From positions 62,001 through 126,000 of the forward strand of contig JAHELC010000002.1 in the NCBI GenBank assembly GCA_024644405.1: a stretch of DNA of 64,000 bases. Direction: 5' to 3'. Positions 25,760 to 33,409 of this stretch are shown here, one piece after another. The position numbers and the translations under genes are program-made. The stretch is from Nitrospinaceae bacterium. Its GTDB lineage: Bacteria; Nitrospinota; Nitrospinia; Nitrospinales; Nitrospinaceae. Every line of letters begins with the position of its first letter. Position 1 is the stretch's first letter. The notes below the pieces were generated by a model. That model saw only the letters and a program-made list of their open reading frames with translations, searched no databases and was not told the origin of the DNA.

Positions 25760-28027
25760 CTATTTGTTGCGATTCAACTCCTGAGTGACGAGCATCAGTT
25801 GCCGGACATTGGAGACATGGCTTTGCGTTTTCAGGAAAGCGGCGTGGGCCGATGGTTCCATTTTCAAGTCCCTCAGAGTTTTAGCGATTTCCAGTTGCAC
25901 CCGAAAGGATCGCGGTTGAAGGCGATCCGCCTGCCGGAAAGCCTCCAATGCCGCCTGAAATCGTCCGTGCGCTCTATGCAGCAACCCCTCTCCCAACCTT
26001 GTTAAATTATTTTCCGGAAATCTTTTCTTCATCCCTTCCAAAAGGTTTTCCGCCTGTCCCAATCGGCGATCGGCAATTAAATTATCCAGATACTGAAATG
26101 CCCATTGGGGACTGCCACTTTGTCCCAGAAACGTCCCTATCATTGTGAGCACTTCCCGCTCCAGTTCATACCTGCCCGTGTCATGAAAATAATCTCTCAT
26201 TGAATATATCCAGACTTTCGGGTTATTGAGCCAGTCCATATCACGGCCGCTGTTCGGCCTTGATAGCTCGGATTCCAATAAACGTTTGAATTCCTCCCAG
26301 GACCGTTGGTGTGAATACTCGTTCACCGGGAGAGTGGAATCCGGGGAATCATATTGAAGCAAAACATTGCGATACGGTTGCCAGTGGGAAGTGAATTTTG
26401 TCTGTTGATACATGATTGAAATATGCTCCAGGACGACTGGAGTGAAAACCGCGTTTTTCTCAATAAATTCCTGGGCGTAATCCGAGATGCCCACGAGGGA
26501 TTTGAAATCCTGTTTCTTCTCATCGGGTAAAACAAGATTCGGATATCTTTTTGCCGTCAGGAGACCGGTGCGGTGCGGTGAAATCAGGTCCCACACCGTC
26601 ACGGCAGTTACGTCGTCCCTGAGGCGCCGCACGTCCTGATTGTAATTGTAAAAAAACCAGGACAGACCGCTGACGAACACCGCCCGGTCGGGAAGGGTCA
26701 AGTACACCTGCCGCGTCAGCGTTTCCGAAAGATGGTTCCAGGAGTGGTCCACCCTCAAATAATTTTTATGGATCATCGTCCAGGGAATCGCCAGAGCGAT
26801 CAAAACCATAATCACTCTTCCCCAACGGATCCCAAGAGGGCCGGGTTTATGGAGAATGATTTTTTCGAGGGGTTCGCCGGCACTCACCTGACTCCGGGGT
26901 TTCCACCACCGGACAAACAGTACCTGATAAAGAAACAGCGCTGTAAACAGGGAAACAATAATATAAGAAGGCAAAAAAGCTTCTCCCCGCCAGGAGGTAA
27001 AAAAAACGATATTGATCCCCGTCATCACCGCGCAAAAGAGAAAAAAAGGCAAACTTTTTCTGAAACATATCACCGCTCCCCCCAAAAATCCGACTGCGGA
27101 CACCAGGGAAAGGTTCTGGTAGATATCCATAATGAATACGGATCCGATATGCTTGATTTTTGTAAACAACCCAACGGTCCAACCCACCGCCGGTTCCCCG
27201 GTTCCCGTTATGGCGGCAGAAGACGCCGTCGCCTGGTTCAATATCTCAAAATGCGTGTGAGAATCCTTCTGATCCGTAATCTGAAATAAAAATCCCTGTA
27301 AAGTCTCCGGGTTCCCCCAGTCAAAGGTCGGTTCCGTCAAGGAGCGGATTGGCAAATACAGATAAACAGAAAAACCCAAAAGAAAAAACAGGACGCATAC
27401 CGAGAGGTGTCTCCACCATTTGTACCGGCACCAGAAAAAGAACAAAACAAAAATCCCGGGAAGGTAAAATGCCACCGTTCCATGGTTCCCGGCGCTCAAA
27501 CCATACATCAGCGCCGCACAATACAGATAACGGATGTCCTCCTTTTCTTTCCATTTCAAGAGTGCCAGGATGACTAAAACCGTAAACAGGGTATGCAGCG
27601 TGTACACTTCCGCCAGCATGGTATTTCCCCAGAAGGGGATACAAAATGCCATGAAACCGATCGGCAATAAAGAGGGCCATAAAAAAGCCGAGTCCGAATT
27701 CTCCTCCGAACCGGCCAGCACTCTCAAAAATGTAATTGAAGTCATATAAAGGGCCAGTAAAGCCAGGCACGCCATCAGGCTGGAAAATAGATTGACCTTG
27801 AAGGGTATGGCCCCCATCGGGAAAAAAGTCACCGCCTTGGCCATCAAATTATAGATGGGGAATCCTGCCGGGTGACTGATACCCAGCGAAAACGCTGTAT
27901 TGGCAAACTCCGGGGCATCCCGGTAGAAAACAGTCGGAGAAAGAGTCGATAAATAAACAAACCAGGCAAGGAATAACAAACAAACGATGGGAATATATTT
28001 TGAATTGGCGGGTTGATCAGAGATCAT
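25760..28027 (-). CDS. DUF2723-family GT-C membrane protein with C-terminal TPRs
   Basis: A 755-aa protein. The N-terminal half is the DUF2723 membrane domain, with the diagnostic YRDAPEF (Asp37, Glu40), GISHPAGFPIYN and a VNLFSS stretch. About ten helices end near residue 420. The C-terminal half is soluble, and its last 110 residues form TPR-like helices (AFQYLDNL, AALEAFRQADRLQP), a layout common in this family. DUF2723 proteins are GT-C enzymes related to protein O-mannosyltransferases. The gene starts 88 bases after the first pilin and just past that pilin's terminator, on the same strand, which makes pilin a candidate acceptor. No good ribosome site is visible. Confidence 0.8.
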   Translation of the reverse strand: MISDQPANSKYIPIVCLLFLAWFVYLSTLSPTVFYRDAPEFANTAFSLGISHPAGFPIYNLMAKAVTFFPMGAIPFKVNLFSSLMACLALLALYMTSITFLRVLAGSEENSDSAFLWPSLLPIGFMAFCIPFWGNTMLAEVYTLHTLFTVLVILALLKWKEKEDIRYLYCAALMYGLSAGNHGTVAFYLPGIFVLFFFWCRYKWWRHLSVCVLFFLLGFSVYLYLPIRSLTEPTFDWGNPETLQGFLFQITDQKDSHTHFEILNQATASSAAITGTGEPAVGWTVGLFTKIKHIGSVFIMDIYQNLSLVSAVGFLGGAVICFRKSLPFFLFCAVMTGINIVFFTSWRGEAFLPSYIIVSLFTALFLYQVLFVRWWKPRSQVSAGEPLEKIILHKPGPLGIRWGRVIMVLIALAIPWTMIHKNYLRVDHSWNHLSETLTRQVYLTLPDRAVFVSGLSWFFYNYNQDVRRLRDDVTAVTVWDLISPHRTGLLTAKRYPNLVLPDEKKQDFKSLVGISDYAQEFIEKNAVFTPVVLEHISIMYQQTKFTSHWQPYRNVLLQYDSPDSTLPVNEYSHQRSWEEFKRLLESELSRPNSGRDMDWLNNPKVWIYSMRDYFHDTGRYELEREVLTMIGTFLGQSGSPQWAFQYLDNLIADRRLGQAENLLEGMKKRFPENNLTRLGEGLLHRAHGRFQAALEAFRQADRLQPRSFRVQLEIAKTLRDLKMEPSAHAAFLKTQSHVSNVRQLMLVTQELNRNK

Positions 28028-28036
28028 GAAATGAAC

Positions 28037-28076
28037 TCAAAAAAGAAACTCTCCCCACCCCAGAGGGTGGGAAGAG
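28037..28076 (-). terminator. Intrinsic terminator downstream of the first pilin
   Basis: On the minus strand a 12-bp stem (CTCTTCCCACCC paired with GGGTGGGGAGAG, one G-U pair) closes a 4-base loop. It is followed by TTTCTTTTTT. It lies 40 bases past the pilin stop and only about 10 bases before the DUF2723 start. Pilin transcripts should mostly end here, with read-through feeding the glycosyltransferase genes. Confidence 0.85.
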
Positions 28077-28115
28077 TATCATTGCAATCAAAACTAAACT
28101 CCAAACAATCTTGTA

Positions 28116-28478
28116 TTAACTGATTGTACCAAGAGAGTTAATAGTATAAGAATTGGTAGAGTTAGTATTTTGTGCGGTACCAGCAAACGCAGTTTCAGTA
28201 CCTACACCAACAATACTTACGTCACCAGACTGAATGTAACCATAAGTCGTCAGGGTGTACTGAGACGAGTTACAGGTAGACTGAGAACCGTTATCCGCCC
28301 AGTAAGCCTTACAGGCCAGATAAACGTTATGCAAGTTGGATTTGGCGTCAGAATCATACGCACGCGATTTATACTGGTTGAACTGCGGAATAGCGATAGC
28401 TGCCAGAATACCAATGATGGCAATTACGATCAGCAGTTCGATCAAGGTAAAACCTTTTTGATTTCTAATTTTAGACAT
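28116..28478 (-). CDS. pilA: Type IVa major-type pilin (copy A)
   Basis: A 120-aa prepilin. The ATG at 28478 is fixed by a strong AGGAGG 8 bases upstream; the longer frame to 28505 is not needed. The leader MSKIRNQKG is cut by a prepilin peptidase before [20 protein letters not shown], and Glu5 is kept. The mature part is about 111 residues, with one Cys pair (LACKAYW and STCNSS) and a Ser/Thr/Asn-rich tail ([10 protein letters not shown]) suitable for O-glycosylation. Aromatic residues fall at mature positions 1, 24, 27, 32, 44, 50 and 51. It has its own RpoN-type promoter and an intrinsic terminator, as expected for an abundant subunit. Confidence 0.95.
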   Translation of the reverse strand: MSKIRNQKGFTLIELLIVIAIIGILAAIAIPQFNQYKSRAYDSDAKSNLHNVYLACKAYWADNGSQSTCNSSQYTLTTYGYIQSGDVSIVGVGTETAFAGTAQNTNSTNSYTINSLGTIS

Positions 28479-28994
28479 GCTGTTAACTCCTCCTAAAAAC
28501 ATCAATAATATTTACCAAGTTAAAACCAAAATCTTTTTGGGACTCTCCCCAAAGTCTGATCTAGTATTCGGTTTTGCTATTTACAGTGCAATACCAATGC
28601 CAGACCTCACATACCCCGCGAAAAATTATTATTTCCATTATTTTTCATATAGTTAGGATGATCCCCTTTAATCTCCTGCCGTACCCTCATCCTGTCAAAA
28701 CCCTCCCAGGAGACAAATTGTGTCACTTTTGAAGACAAAAATTGTGCAACCCCATTCAGTAAAAGGAGTTTCTCAGAACCCTCCAGACTCATTGTGCAAA
28801 TCGCCTGGCATTTATGAATCCTCATAGGGTCTAGCCGGTTTGATGCCATGATTGGGGTTTTGTTGGAACGTTCCAGGAAAGTTAGAGGGGGAATTGACTC
28901 CCCCATCAAGAGCAAGCTATTTGACTTGTTGAGGATCGAAAGAATATAAATCTTGGCGACAACCACTCAAACTTTTATAAACCGGGATACACCC
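28479..28994 (-). other. 516-base gap between pilin genes: leader, RpoN promoter, no gene
   Basis: The gap holds the ribosome site and about 100-base leader of pilin A, its -24/-12 promoter, and then roughly 390 bases with no convincing gene. A 12-base perfect palindrome TGGAACGTTCCA lies at 28864-28875, and a GGGGGA/TCCCCC hairpin follows near 28888-28905. Enhancer-binding sites for an NtrC/PilR-type activator would be expected upstream of the RpoN promoter, in the 28620-28900 part. Confidence 0.5.
28587..28602 (-). promoter_or_regulatory. RpoN (sigma-54) -24/-12 promoter of pilin A
   Basis: Minus-strand TGGCATTGGTATTGCA matches the consensus TGGCAC-N5-TTGCA at all fixed positions except the sixth. 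GG and GC elements are exactly 12 bases apart. Transcription would start near 28576 and give a leader of about 98 bases. Pilin genes of Pseudomonas, Geobacter and others are also RpoN-dependent, usually through PilR. Confidence 0.8.
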
Positions 28995-29396
28995 TTAAAG
29001 CGGGGTGATGGTCCCTTTCTGGTCGATACTGTACGAGTTGGTGCTGTTGGTGTTTTGAGCTATAGCAATAAAAGCCCAATCGACACCCGAGCCGCTGATG
29101 CTGACATCCGCCGACTGAATGTAGCCGTAGGTCGTAGACGTATAGTCAGTCGAGTTACAAGTCGAATTTGATCCTGTATCGGCCCAGTACGCTTTGCACG
29201 CAATATAAACATTGTGCAGATTCGACTTGGCGTCACTATCGTAAGAGCGGGCTTTATAACGTTCGAATTGCGGTATGGCAATCGCCGCCAAAATCCCAAT
29301 GATGGCGATCACAATCAACAATTCAATGAGGGTAAACCCGCCCACAGAACTGGAAAATTTTCTATTGGAGTCTTTCAATTTGGCCACACCTTTCAT
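28995..29396 (-). CDS. Type IVa pilin (copy B)
   Basis: A 133-aa prepilin. The ATG at 29396 has a GAGGAGAGAGG site just upstream; a start at 29411 is possible. The leader is long (MKGVAKLKDSN...SSSVGG, 20 residues) and is cleaved before [14 protein letters not shown] with Glu5 present. The mature part is the same as pilin A at about three quarters of positions, including both Cys, the [18 protein letters not shown] stretch and the [10 protein letters not shown] tail, so this is a recent duplicate. Differences cluster in the 70-95 region (SISGSGVDWAF) and the C-terminus. Its leader is twice as long as that of pilin A, which may change sorting or processing. Confidence 0.93.
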   Translation of the reverse strand: MKGVAKLKDSNRKFSSSVGGFTLIELLIVIAIIGILAAIAIPQFERYKARSYDSDAKSNLHNVYIACKAYWADTGSNSTCNSTDYTSTTYGYIQSADVSISGSGVDWAFIAIAQNTNSTNSYSIDQKGTITPL

Positions 29397-29455
29397 TACC
29401 TCTCTCCTCATCTCTCTCTACAAAACAAAATTTATCCCTCACGAGCCTTAGAATA

Positions 29456-29471
29456 TGCAAAGAAAATGCCA
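29456..29471 (-). promoter_or_regulatory. RpoN (sigma-54) -24/-12 promoter of pilin B
   Basis: Minus-strand TGGCATTTTCTTTGCA matches TGGCAC-N5-TTGCA except at position six, the same deviation as in pilin A's promoter. Transcription should start near 29445, giving a leader of about 50 bases. The gap to nadD is 285 bases, enough for activator sites. Confidence 0.8.
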
Positions 29472-29561
29472 TCTCAGCTCCGTTTTCCAGTATAAGCAAT
29501 AACCTGCGGCTTATCAATCGGTTAAAAGCTGATTATTTGTATTCCTATATTCAATATTGGG

Positions 29562-29567
29562 TATAAT
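29562..29567 (+). promoter_or_regulatory. Possible -10 box for the nadD operon
   Basis: A perfect TATAAT lies 115 bases before the nadD start, in the divergent gap with pilin B. The region upstream is AT-rich, but no good -35 hexamer is found at the right spacing. Confidence 0.35.
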
Positions 29568-29681
29568 CCAAAGCCTGACCGCATAAACTGACAAAAATGG
29601 GAACTGCGATAGGGTCAATGGCCCTAAATTGTTTTGACTCCGCTCTATTTCAGGGTAAGGTTTTGGAACAAGGATAAATTG

Positions 29682-30389
29682 ATGACGCAAAACTCGCCCC
29701 AACAAAAATCAGGCATTCTTGGAGGCACCTTTGACCCGGTCACCTTGGGGCATTTGGGCCTGGCACGGGATATCCTGGAGAAGATGAATCTGGATCAGGT
29801 GTGGTTTGTTCCCGCCTGGCTGTCTCCACACAAACAGGACCAACTCCCCACCAACGCCAGTCACCGGTTGAATATGCTGAAGGAAGCCCTGGCTTCACAT
29901 CCAAATTTTGAAATTTCGGAATTCGAACTCAAACAAAAGGGGATTTCTTATACCGTCAATACCCTGGCCGCGCTCCAAGAGCAGCACCCGGACACCGAAT
30001 GGTATCTGATCCTGGGAATGGATACTTTCCGTGACTTTCCTTCCTGGAAAAATGTCCGGGAAATTTTGGAGAAAGCTCACCTGGCGGTCGCCACCCGGCC
30101 GGGCTACTCGAACGACCTCTCCTCAAAATCCCTGCAAGTTCTGATCAACAAACTGCCCGTTTCATATCAGCTGCAACAGCAGGTAAACGGGATACAAACC
30201 TACGCCTGTCGGGAAACCGGCAAAACCCTAATTATGTGTGACATCGAACCTCACGACATCTCTTCCAGCGAAATCCGGGAGCGGGTAAAGAGCGGTTTAT
30301 CAGTCAAAAAGATGTTGCCACCTGAAGTTGAACGGTATATTATGACCCATCATTTATACCAAGCAAATCCCCGGCCGCAACCTGAATGA
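29682..30389 (+). CDS. nadD: Nicotinate-nucleotide adenylyltransferase
   Basis: A 235-aa enzyme joining nicotinate mononucleotide to ATP in NAD synthesis. The ATG at 29682 is preferred because of AAGGA 8 bases upstream; the frame extends 16 codons further without support. The nucleotide-binding block reads GILGGTFDPVTLGH, with Thr21 and His24 as a variant TxGH in place of HxGH. The C-terminal ISSSEIRERV-type motif is DISSSEIRE. The stop overlaps the rsfS start (ATGA), the common nadD-rsfS pairing. Together with dksA-like and the LapA-LapB fusion it forms a run of four genes on this strand. Confidence 0.95.
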   Translation: MTQNSPQQKSGILGGTFDPVTLGHLGLARDILEKMNLDQVWFVPAWLSPHKQDQLPTNASHRLNMLKEALASHPNFEISEFELKQKGISYTVNTLAALQEQHPDTEWYLILGMDTFRDFPSWKNVREILEKAHLAVATRPGYSNDLSSKSLQVLINKLPVSYQLQQQVNGIQTYACRETGKTLIMCDIEPHDISSSEIRERVKSGLSVKKMLPPEVERYIMTHHLYQANPRPQPE

Positions 30390-30742
30390 AAGCACCTTTA
30401 AGCGAGCTTCAACAATTGGTGGTGGATGCCGCTACCGAGAAAAAAGCTTCCGACATTATCATTCTTGACCTGAGAACCCGAACCGATTTAACGGACTACT
30501 TTTTGATTTGCAGTGGCCGGTCCAAGGTTCAGGTCCAGGCCATTGCGGATAATATACTGGAACGATCCTATCAAAGCCCCTACCGGGTGCATACTGTGGA
30601 AGGCCGTTCCACGGGCAACTGGATCATCCTGGATCTGGGAGATTTGATGGTTCATGTGTTTCATCAGGAAACCAGAAGTCATTACGATTTGGAACGGTTG
30701 TGGGGAGATGTTCCCGTTATCGCTGAAATGAGTGGTTCATAG
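30386..30742 (+). CDS. rsfS: Ribosomal silencing factor RsfS
   Basis: A 118-aa protein that binds ribosomal protein uL14 and blocks subunit joining when nutrients are short. The family motifs are present: DYFLICSGRSKVQVQAIADN in the middle, then VEGRSTGNWIILDLGD and VHVFHQETRSHYDLERLWGD. The length is normal. Its ATG lies within the nadD stop, so translation is coupled. The next gene begins 20 bases after its stop, so the operon probably continues into the DksA-type regulator. Confidence 0.95.
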   Translation: MKAPLSELQQLVVDAATEKKASDIIILDLRTRTDLTDYFLICSGRSKVQVQAIADNILERSYQSPYRVHTVEGRSTGNWIILDLGDLMVHVFHQETRSHYDLERLWGDVPVIAEMSGS

Positions 30743-30762
30743 AATGTGGAGAATTCTAAAAC

Positions 30763-31158
30763 ATGAAGTACAAAAGTCTTCCGAAAATGAAATCCAAATT
30801 GCAGGATATCCGCTCCCAATTGCTGGGCGGAATCGAAAAAACCATCAAAACGAGCCAGGATGAGGAATTCACCCAGCTCATTCCCGATATCACAGACGAG
30901 GCGTCCCGTTCCTTTTCACGGCAAATGCTACTCAACCTCGGGGAACAGGACCGCGAAAAATTGATTCAGGTGGAGGAAGCTCTCTATCAAATGGAAAACG
31001 GCGGTTATGGAATCTGCAAGTTATGTGAGAAGCCGATTCCCGAAGCCCGGTTGAAAGTGGTCCCGTTTGCCCAGCATTGCGTATCCTGCCTGAATGCCAT
31101 CGAGCAGGATCAGAAAAACAACGGACATAACGGAACGGATCAATTGGAATCCTTTTAA
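30763..31158 (+). CDS. DksA/TraR-family zinc-finger regulator
   Basis: A 131-aa protein with an N-terminal coiled coil and a four-Cys zinc finger (C85-x2-C88, C106-x2-C109; ICKLCEK and HCVSC). The coiled-coil tip carries Asp42 and Asp45 in PDITDEAS, the acidic pair that lets DksA act on the RNA polymerase active site with ppGpp. The size is between TraR and full DksA. It is probably a transcription factor of the stringent response; the coiled coil is shorter than in E. coli DksA, so I leave out a symbol. It lies 20 bases after rsfS, which links two starvation-response genes. Confidence 0.88.
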   Translation: MKYKSLPKMKSKLQDIRSQLLGGIEKTIKTSQDEEFTQLIPDITDEASRSFSRQMLLNLGEQDREKLIQVEEALYQMENGGYGICKLCEKPIPEARLKVVPFAQHCVSCLNAIEQDQKNNGHNGTDQLESF

Positions 31159-31255
31159 ACCCGTAGGTCTGGACCTCGCGCCGGCCAAATCCCACCTGAA
31201 GGGCAAAATTAGGTATACTGTCATGAATCAATCCCTATAGAGGCTCTGTCGCCGC

Positions 31256-32572
31256 GTGTCATTACGACTGATAATAATTTTCGTTTTTTTCGCTCTCCTG
31301 ACCGTATATTTCACTTTGCTGAATCCGGGAGATATTGAAATACACCTGACCCAGAACACCTCTTTCCCCCTGCCGGCGGTGCTGTTTCTGTTAATTTCCA
31401 TTTTAATCGGGGTCATGCTGACTTCCATTCTCACCGGTTACAGCCAGATCAAAAGTGCCTTCAAACATTTTCTGGAAACCCGGTCCCTGGAAAGCAAAAA
31501 CCGCCTGCATGAGAAGTGGGACAAATTGTACCAAAAAGCCGAAAATGCCCTGAAGGGCGGGCACAGTGACCGGGCGCTCTCACTCTTCAATAAAATTCTG
31601 AATGGCAACCCGGAGCACATCGCTTCGCTGGTTCAACTGGGCAACCTTTACCGGCAAACGGGAAAAATCCCGCAAGCCGTCGACGCCCACCAGAAAGCGG
31701 TCGCTGCCGACCGGGACAACCCTCAGGCATTGCAATCCCTGGCGGAAGATTTCGTCGCCGCGGGACAACTGGACGAAGCCATCGACGCTTTGAAACAGGC
31801 CCGCCATCTGGAATCCGATTCCCTGTACACTCTGCGTCAACTGCGAGAAGCTTACCGGAAGCAGGGCAACTGGAATCAGGTCCTGCAAATTCAAAAATCC
31901 ATTTTGTCGCATGTCTCGAACGCCAGGGAACGTAAACAGGAAAAAGAAGTTTCCAGTCAGGTGGCCTACCTCCGGGGATGCGAGCTGAGCGATCAAAAGC
32001 AAATCGAACCGGCTATTTCCGAAATGAAACGGGCTATCAAGGAAAATCCGATGTCGCTTCCCCCTTACATCAAATTGGGAGACCTGCACCAGCAAAACGG
32101 CAACTCGAAAGCGGCGATCAAAATCTGGAAATCCGGCTTCGAAACCACCGGATCCCACATTTGCCTGCTGCGCCTGCGGGCAGCCTATGAACAGGCGGAA
32201 AAACCGGGTGAAGTGATCAAACTGTATCAGGAAGCCGTGAGCGCTTCCCAGAATTCCAAAAAGGAATCGCTGGTCCTCACCCTGGCCGGGCTGTATCTGG
32301 ATCAGGGTAAACTGGAAGAAGCCATGCAAACCTTGTGGAGTGTCTCATCCCCTTCCATCTCGGCGCACCTTCTCCTCATCAAGGCGCACCAGGACAAACA
32401 CGAAGCGGACAAAGCGGATCAGGTCATCCGCGCCGCCTTGAAAAAATTGACGACCTCTCTTTCCAAGTTCGTCTGCCGGCAATGCAATAAGGATTTCGAT
32501 CAATGGTCCGGGATATGCCCGGAGTGTCAGGCGTGGGACAGCCTCGATTCCGCCATACAACACACCCTCTGA
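31256..32572 (+). CDS. LapA-LapB-like fusion: membrane domain, TPRs and C-terminal zinc ribbon
   Basis: A 438-aa protein starting at a GTG; no ATG is near. Residues 1-65 hold two hydrophobic helices separated by a short loop (LNPGDIEIHLTQN), the layout of the LapA/DUF1049 domain. Residues 85-395 are TPR repeats. The end is a rubredoxin-like metal site with C407-x2-C410 and C421-x2-C424 (CRQC, CPEC), as in LapB/YciM. In E. coli LapA and LapB are separate neighbouring proteins that control LpxC breakdown and so LPS amount. Here they are one chain. The role in lipid A control is inferred from architecture. It lies 97 bases after the DksA-like gene. Confidence 0.8.
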   Translation: MSLRLIIIFVFFALLTVYFTLLNPGDIEIHLTQNTSFPLPAVLFLLISILIGVMLTSILTGYSQIKSAFKHFLETRSLESKNRLHEKWDKLYQKAENALKGGHSDRALSLFNKILNGNPEHIASLVQLGNLYRQTGKIPQAVDAHQKAVAADRDNPQALQSLAEDFVAAGQLDEAIDALKQARHLESDSLYTLRQLREAYRKQGNWNQVLQIQKSILSHVSNARERKQEKEVSSQVAYLRGCELSDQKQIEPAISEMKRAIKENPMSLPPYIKLGDLHQQNGNSKAAIKIWKSGFETTGSHICLLRLRAAYEQAEKPGEVIKLYQEAVSASQNSKKESLVLTLAGLYLDQGKLEEAMQTLWSVSSPSISAHLLLIKAHQDKHEADKADQVIRAALKKLTTSLSKFVCRQCNKDFDQWSGICPECQAWDSLDSAIQHTL

Positions 32573-32616
32573 TTGTCATCAGGGCCTGGCAGTAACAAGG
32601 CGGGGTGACCGCTCCC

Positions 32617-32640
32617 GGGAAGGCACGCAGGTGCCGTCCC
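32617..32640. repeat. Inverted repeat between convergent genes
   Basis: GGGAAGGCAC-GCAG-GTGCCGTCCC pairs at nine of ten positions around a 4-base loop. It lies in the 101 bases between the convergent stops at 32572 and 32674. No T-run follows on either strand, so it is a structured spacer or possibly a factor-dependent or bidirectional terminator. Confidence 0.5.
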
Positions 32641-32673
32641 GCAGGGTGTCATCAAGACAACTTGAAGGTCGTC

Positions 32674-33201
32674 TCAGGGATTCATCAAGTTGGCATCCAG
32701 CAACTTGGTGCCATTGACATAGGTCTTCGCCGAAAGCAAGCGGTCATTGTTCAATTGAAAATACAGACCGCGCTGGGGGTACCGCATCACCTGCGCCGTC
32801 AAAGAAGTGGGCAGACCGTATTCGCCGATCAGCATCTCGTACTTCACTCCCAGCTTGATCCCGCTTTCGGACTTGAATGTTCCTTTAAAGGTCGGCCCCA
32901 CTTCAATTCCTTCGATATTGGATCCGCCGGACATGGCCCGCACCACCAAACCGTGCTTGGCATAGGTGATCTCGATACTGTCGCGGTCCGCCGACGTGCC
33001 ACGAATCACTTTGACTTTGTCGGGAATTCCCAGCAACACAATGGTATCGCTCAAAGGCATTCCGGGCTTCAGGTTGTCACCGATCACAATTTGACCCGGA
33101 GTCAGGGTCGCCCCTGGAACCGTCGATTTCTCCTCGGCAAATGCCACGCTGGCTATCAAGCTCATTAACAAGACCCAAAACATCGTTTTTCCGGTTCTCA
33201 C
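32674..33201 (-). CDS. Secreted protein of unknown function
   Basis: A 175-aa protein. A GTG at 33201 is chosen because GAAGGAGAA lies 6 bases upstream, and because it yields a clean signal peptide (MRTGKTMFWVLLMSLIASVAFA, cut before EEKS). The mature part has a segment that resembles the repeat of SmpA/OmlA- or YjgD-like periplasmic proteins (IVIGDNLKPGMPLSDTIVLLGIPDKV), then beta strands. That fold is often found in small outer-membrane or periplasmic helper proteins; this is a resemblance only. It is flanked by a convergent gene downstream and a 208-base gap upstream, and seems to be a single-gene unit. Confidence 0.7.
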   Translation of the reverse strand: MRTGKTMFWVLLMSLIASVAFAEEKSTVPGATLTPGQIVIGDNLKPGMPLSDTIVLLGIPDKVKVIRGTSADRDSIEITYAKHGLVVRAMSGGSNIEGIEVGPTFKGTFKSESGIKLGVKYEMLIGEYGLPTSLTAQVMRYPQRGLYFQLNNDRLLSAKTYVNGTKLLDANLMNP

Positions 33202-33409
33202 AATGTTCTCCTTCAAATGGATTGAATAGAAACAGGTAACCCAATCCCGATTGCTCTTCACTGCGGTCCGGGATCGCATAACTTTTTAGGTTTCAATGTA
33301 TTAAATCCAGTATAAGGGATTTGGCATGGATTGGTAGGACTTTTTGCCCTTTATCCCTAAAATTTCAAGGACTTCGGCTGATTTTACGTCAGCCTGAGGA
33401 ACCCCGGAC

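Noticed and set aside
28864-28875. Perfect palindrome TGGAACGTTCCA
   Set aside because: Could be an operator, but one short palindrome is expected by chance; noted only within the gap entry.
28607-28966. 119-codon minus-strand frame between the pilins
   Set aside because: No ribosome site, no family resemblance, and it ends just before the RpoN promoter of pilin A, so it lies in the expected activator region.
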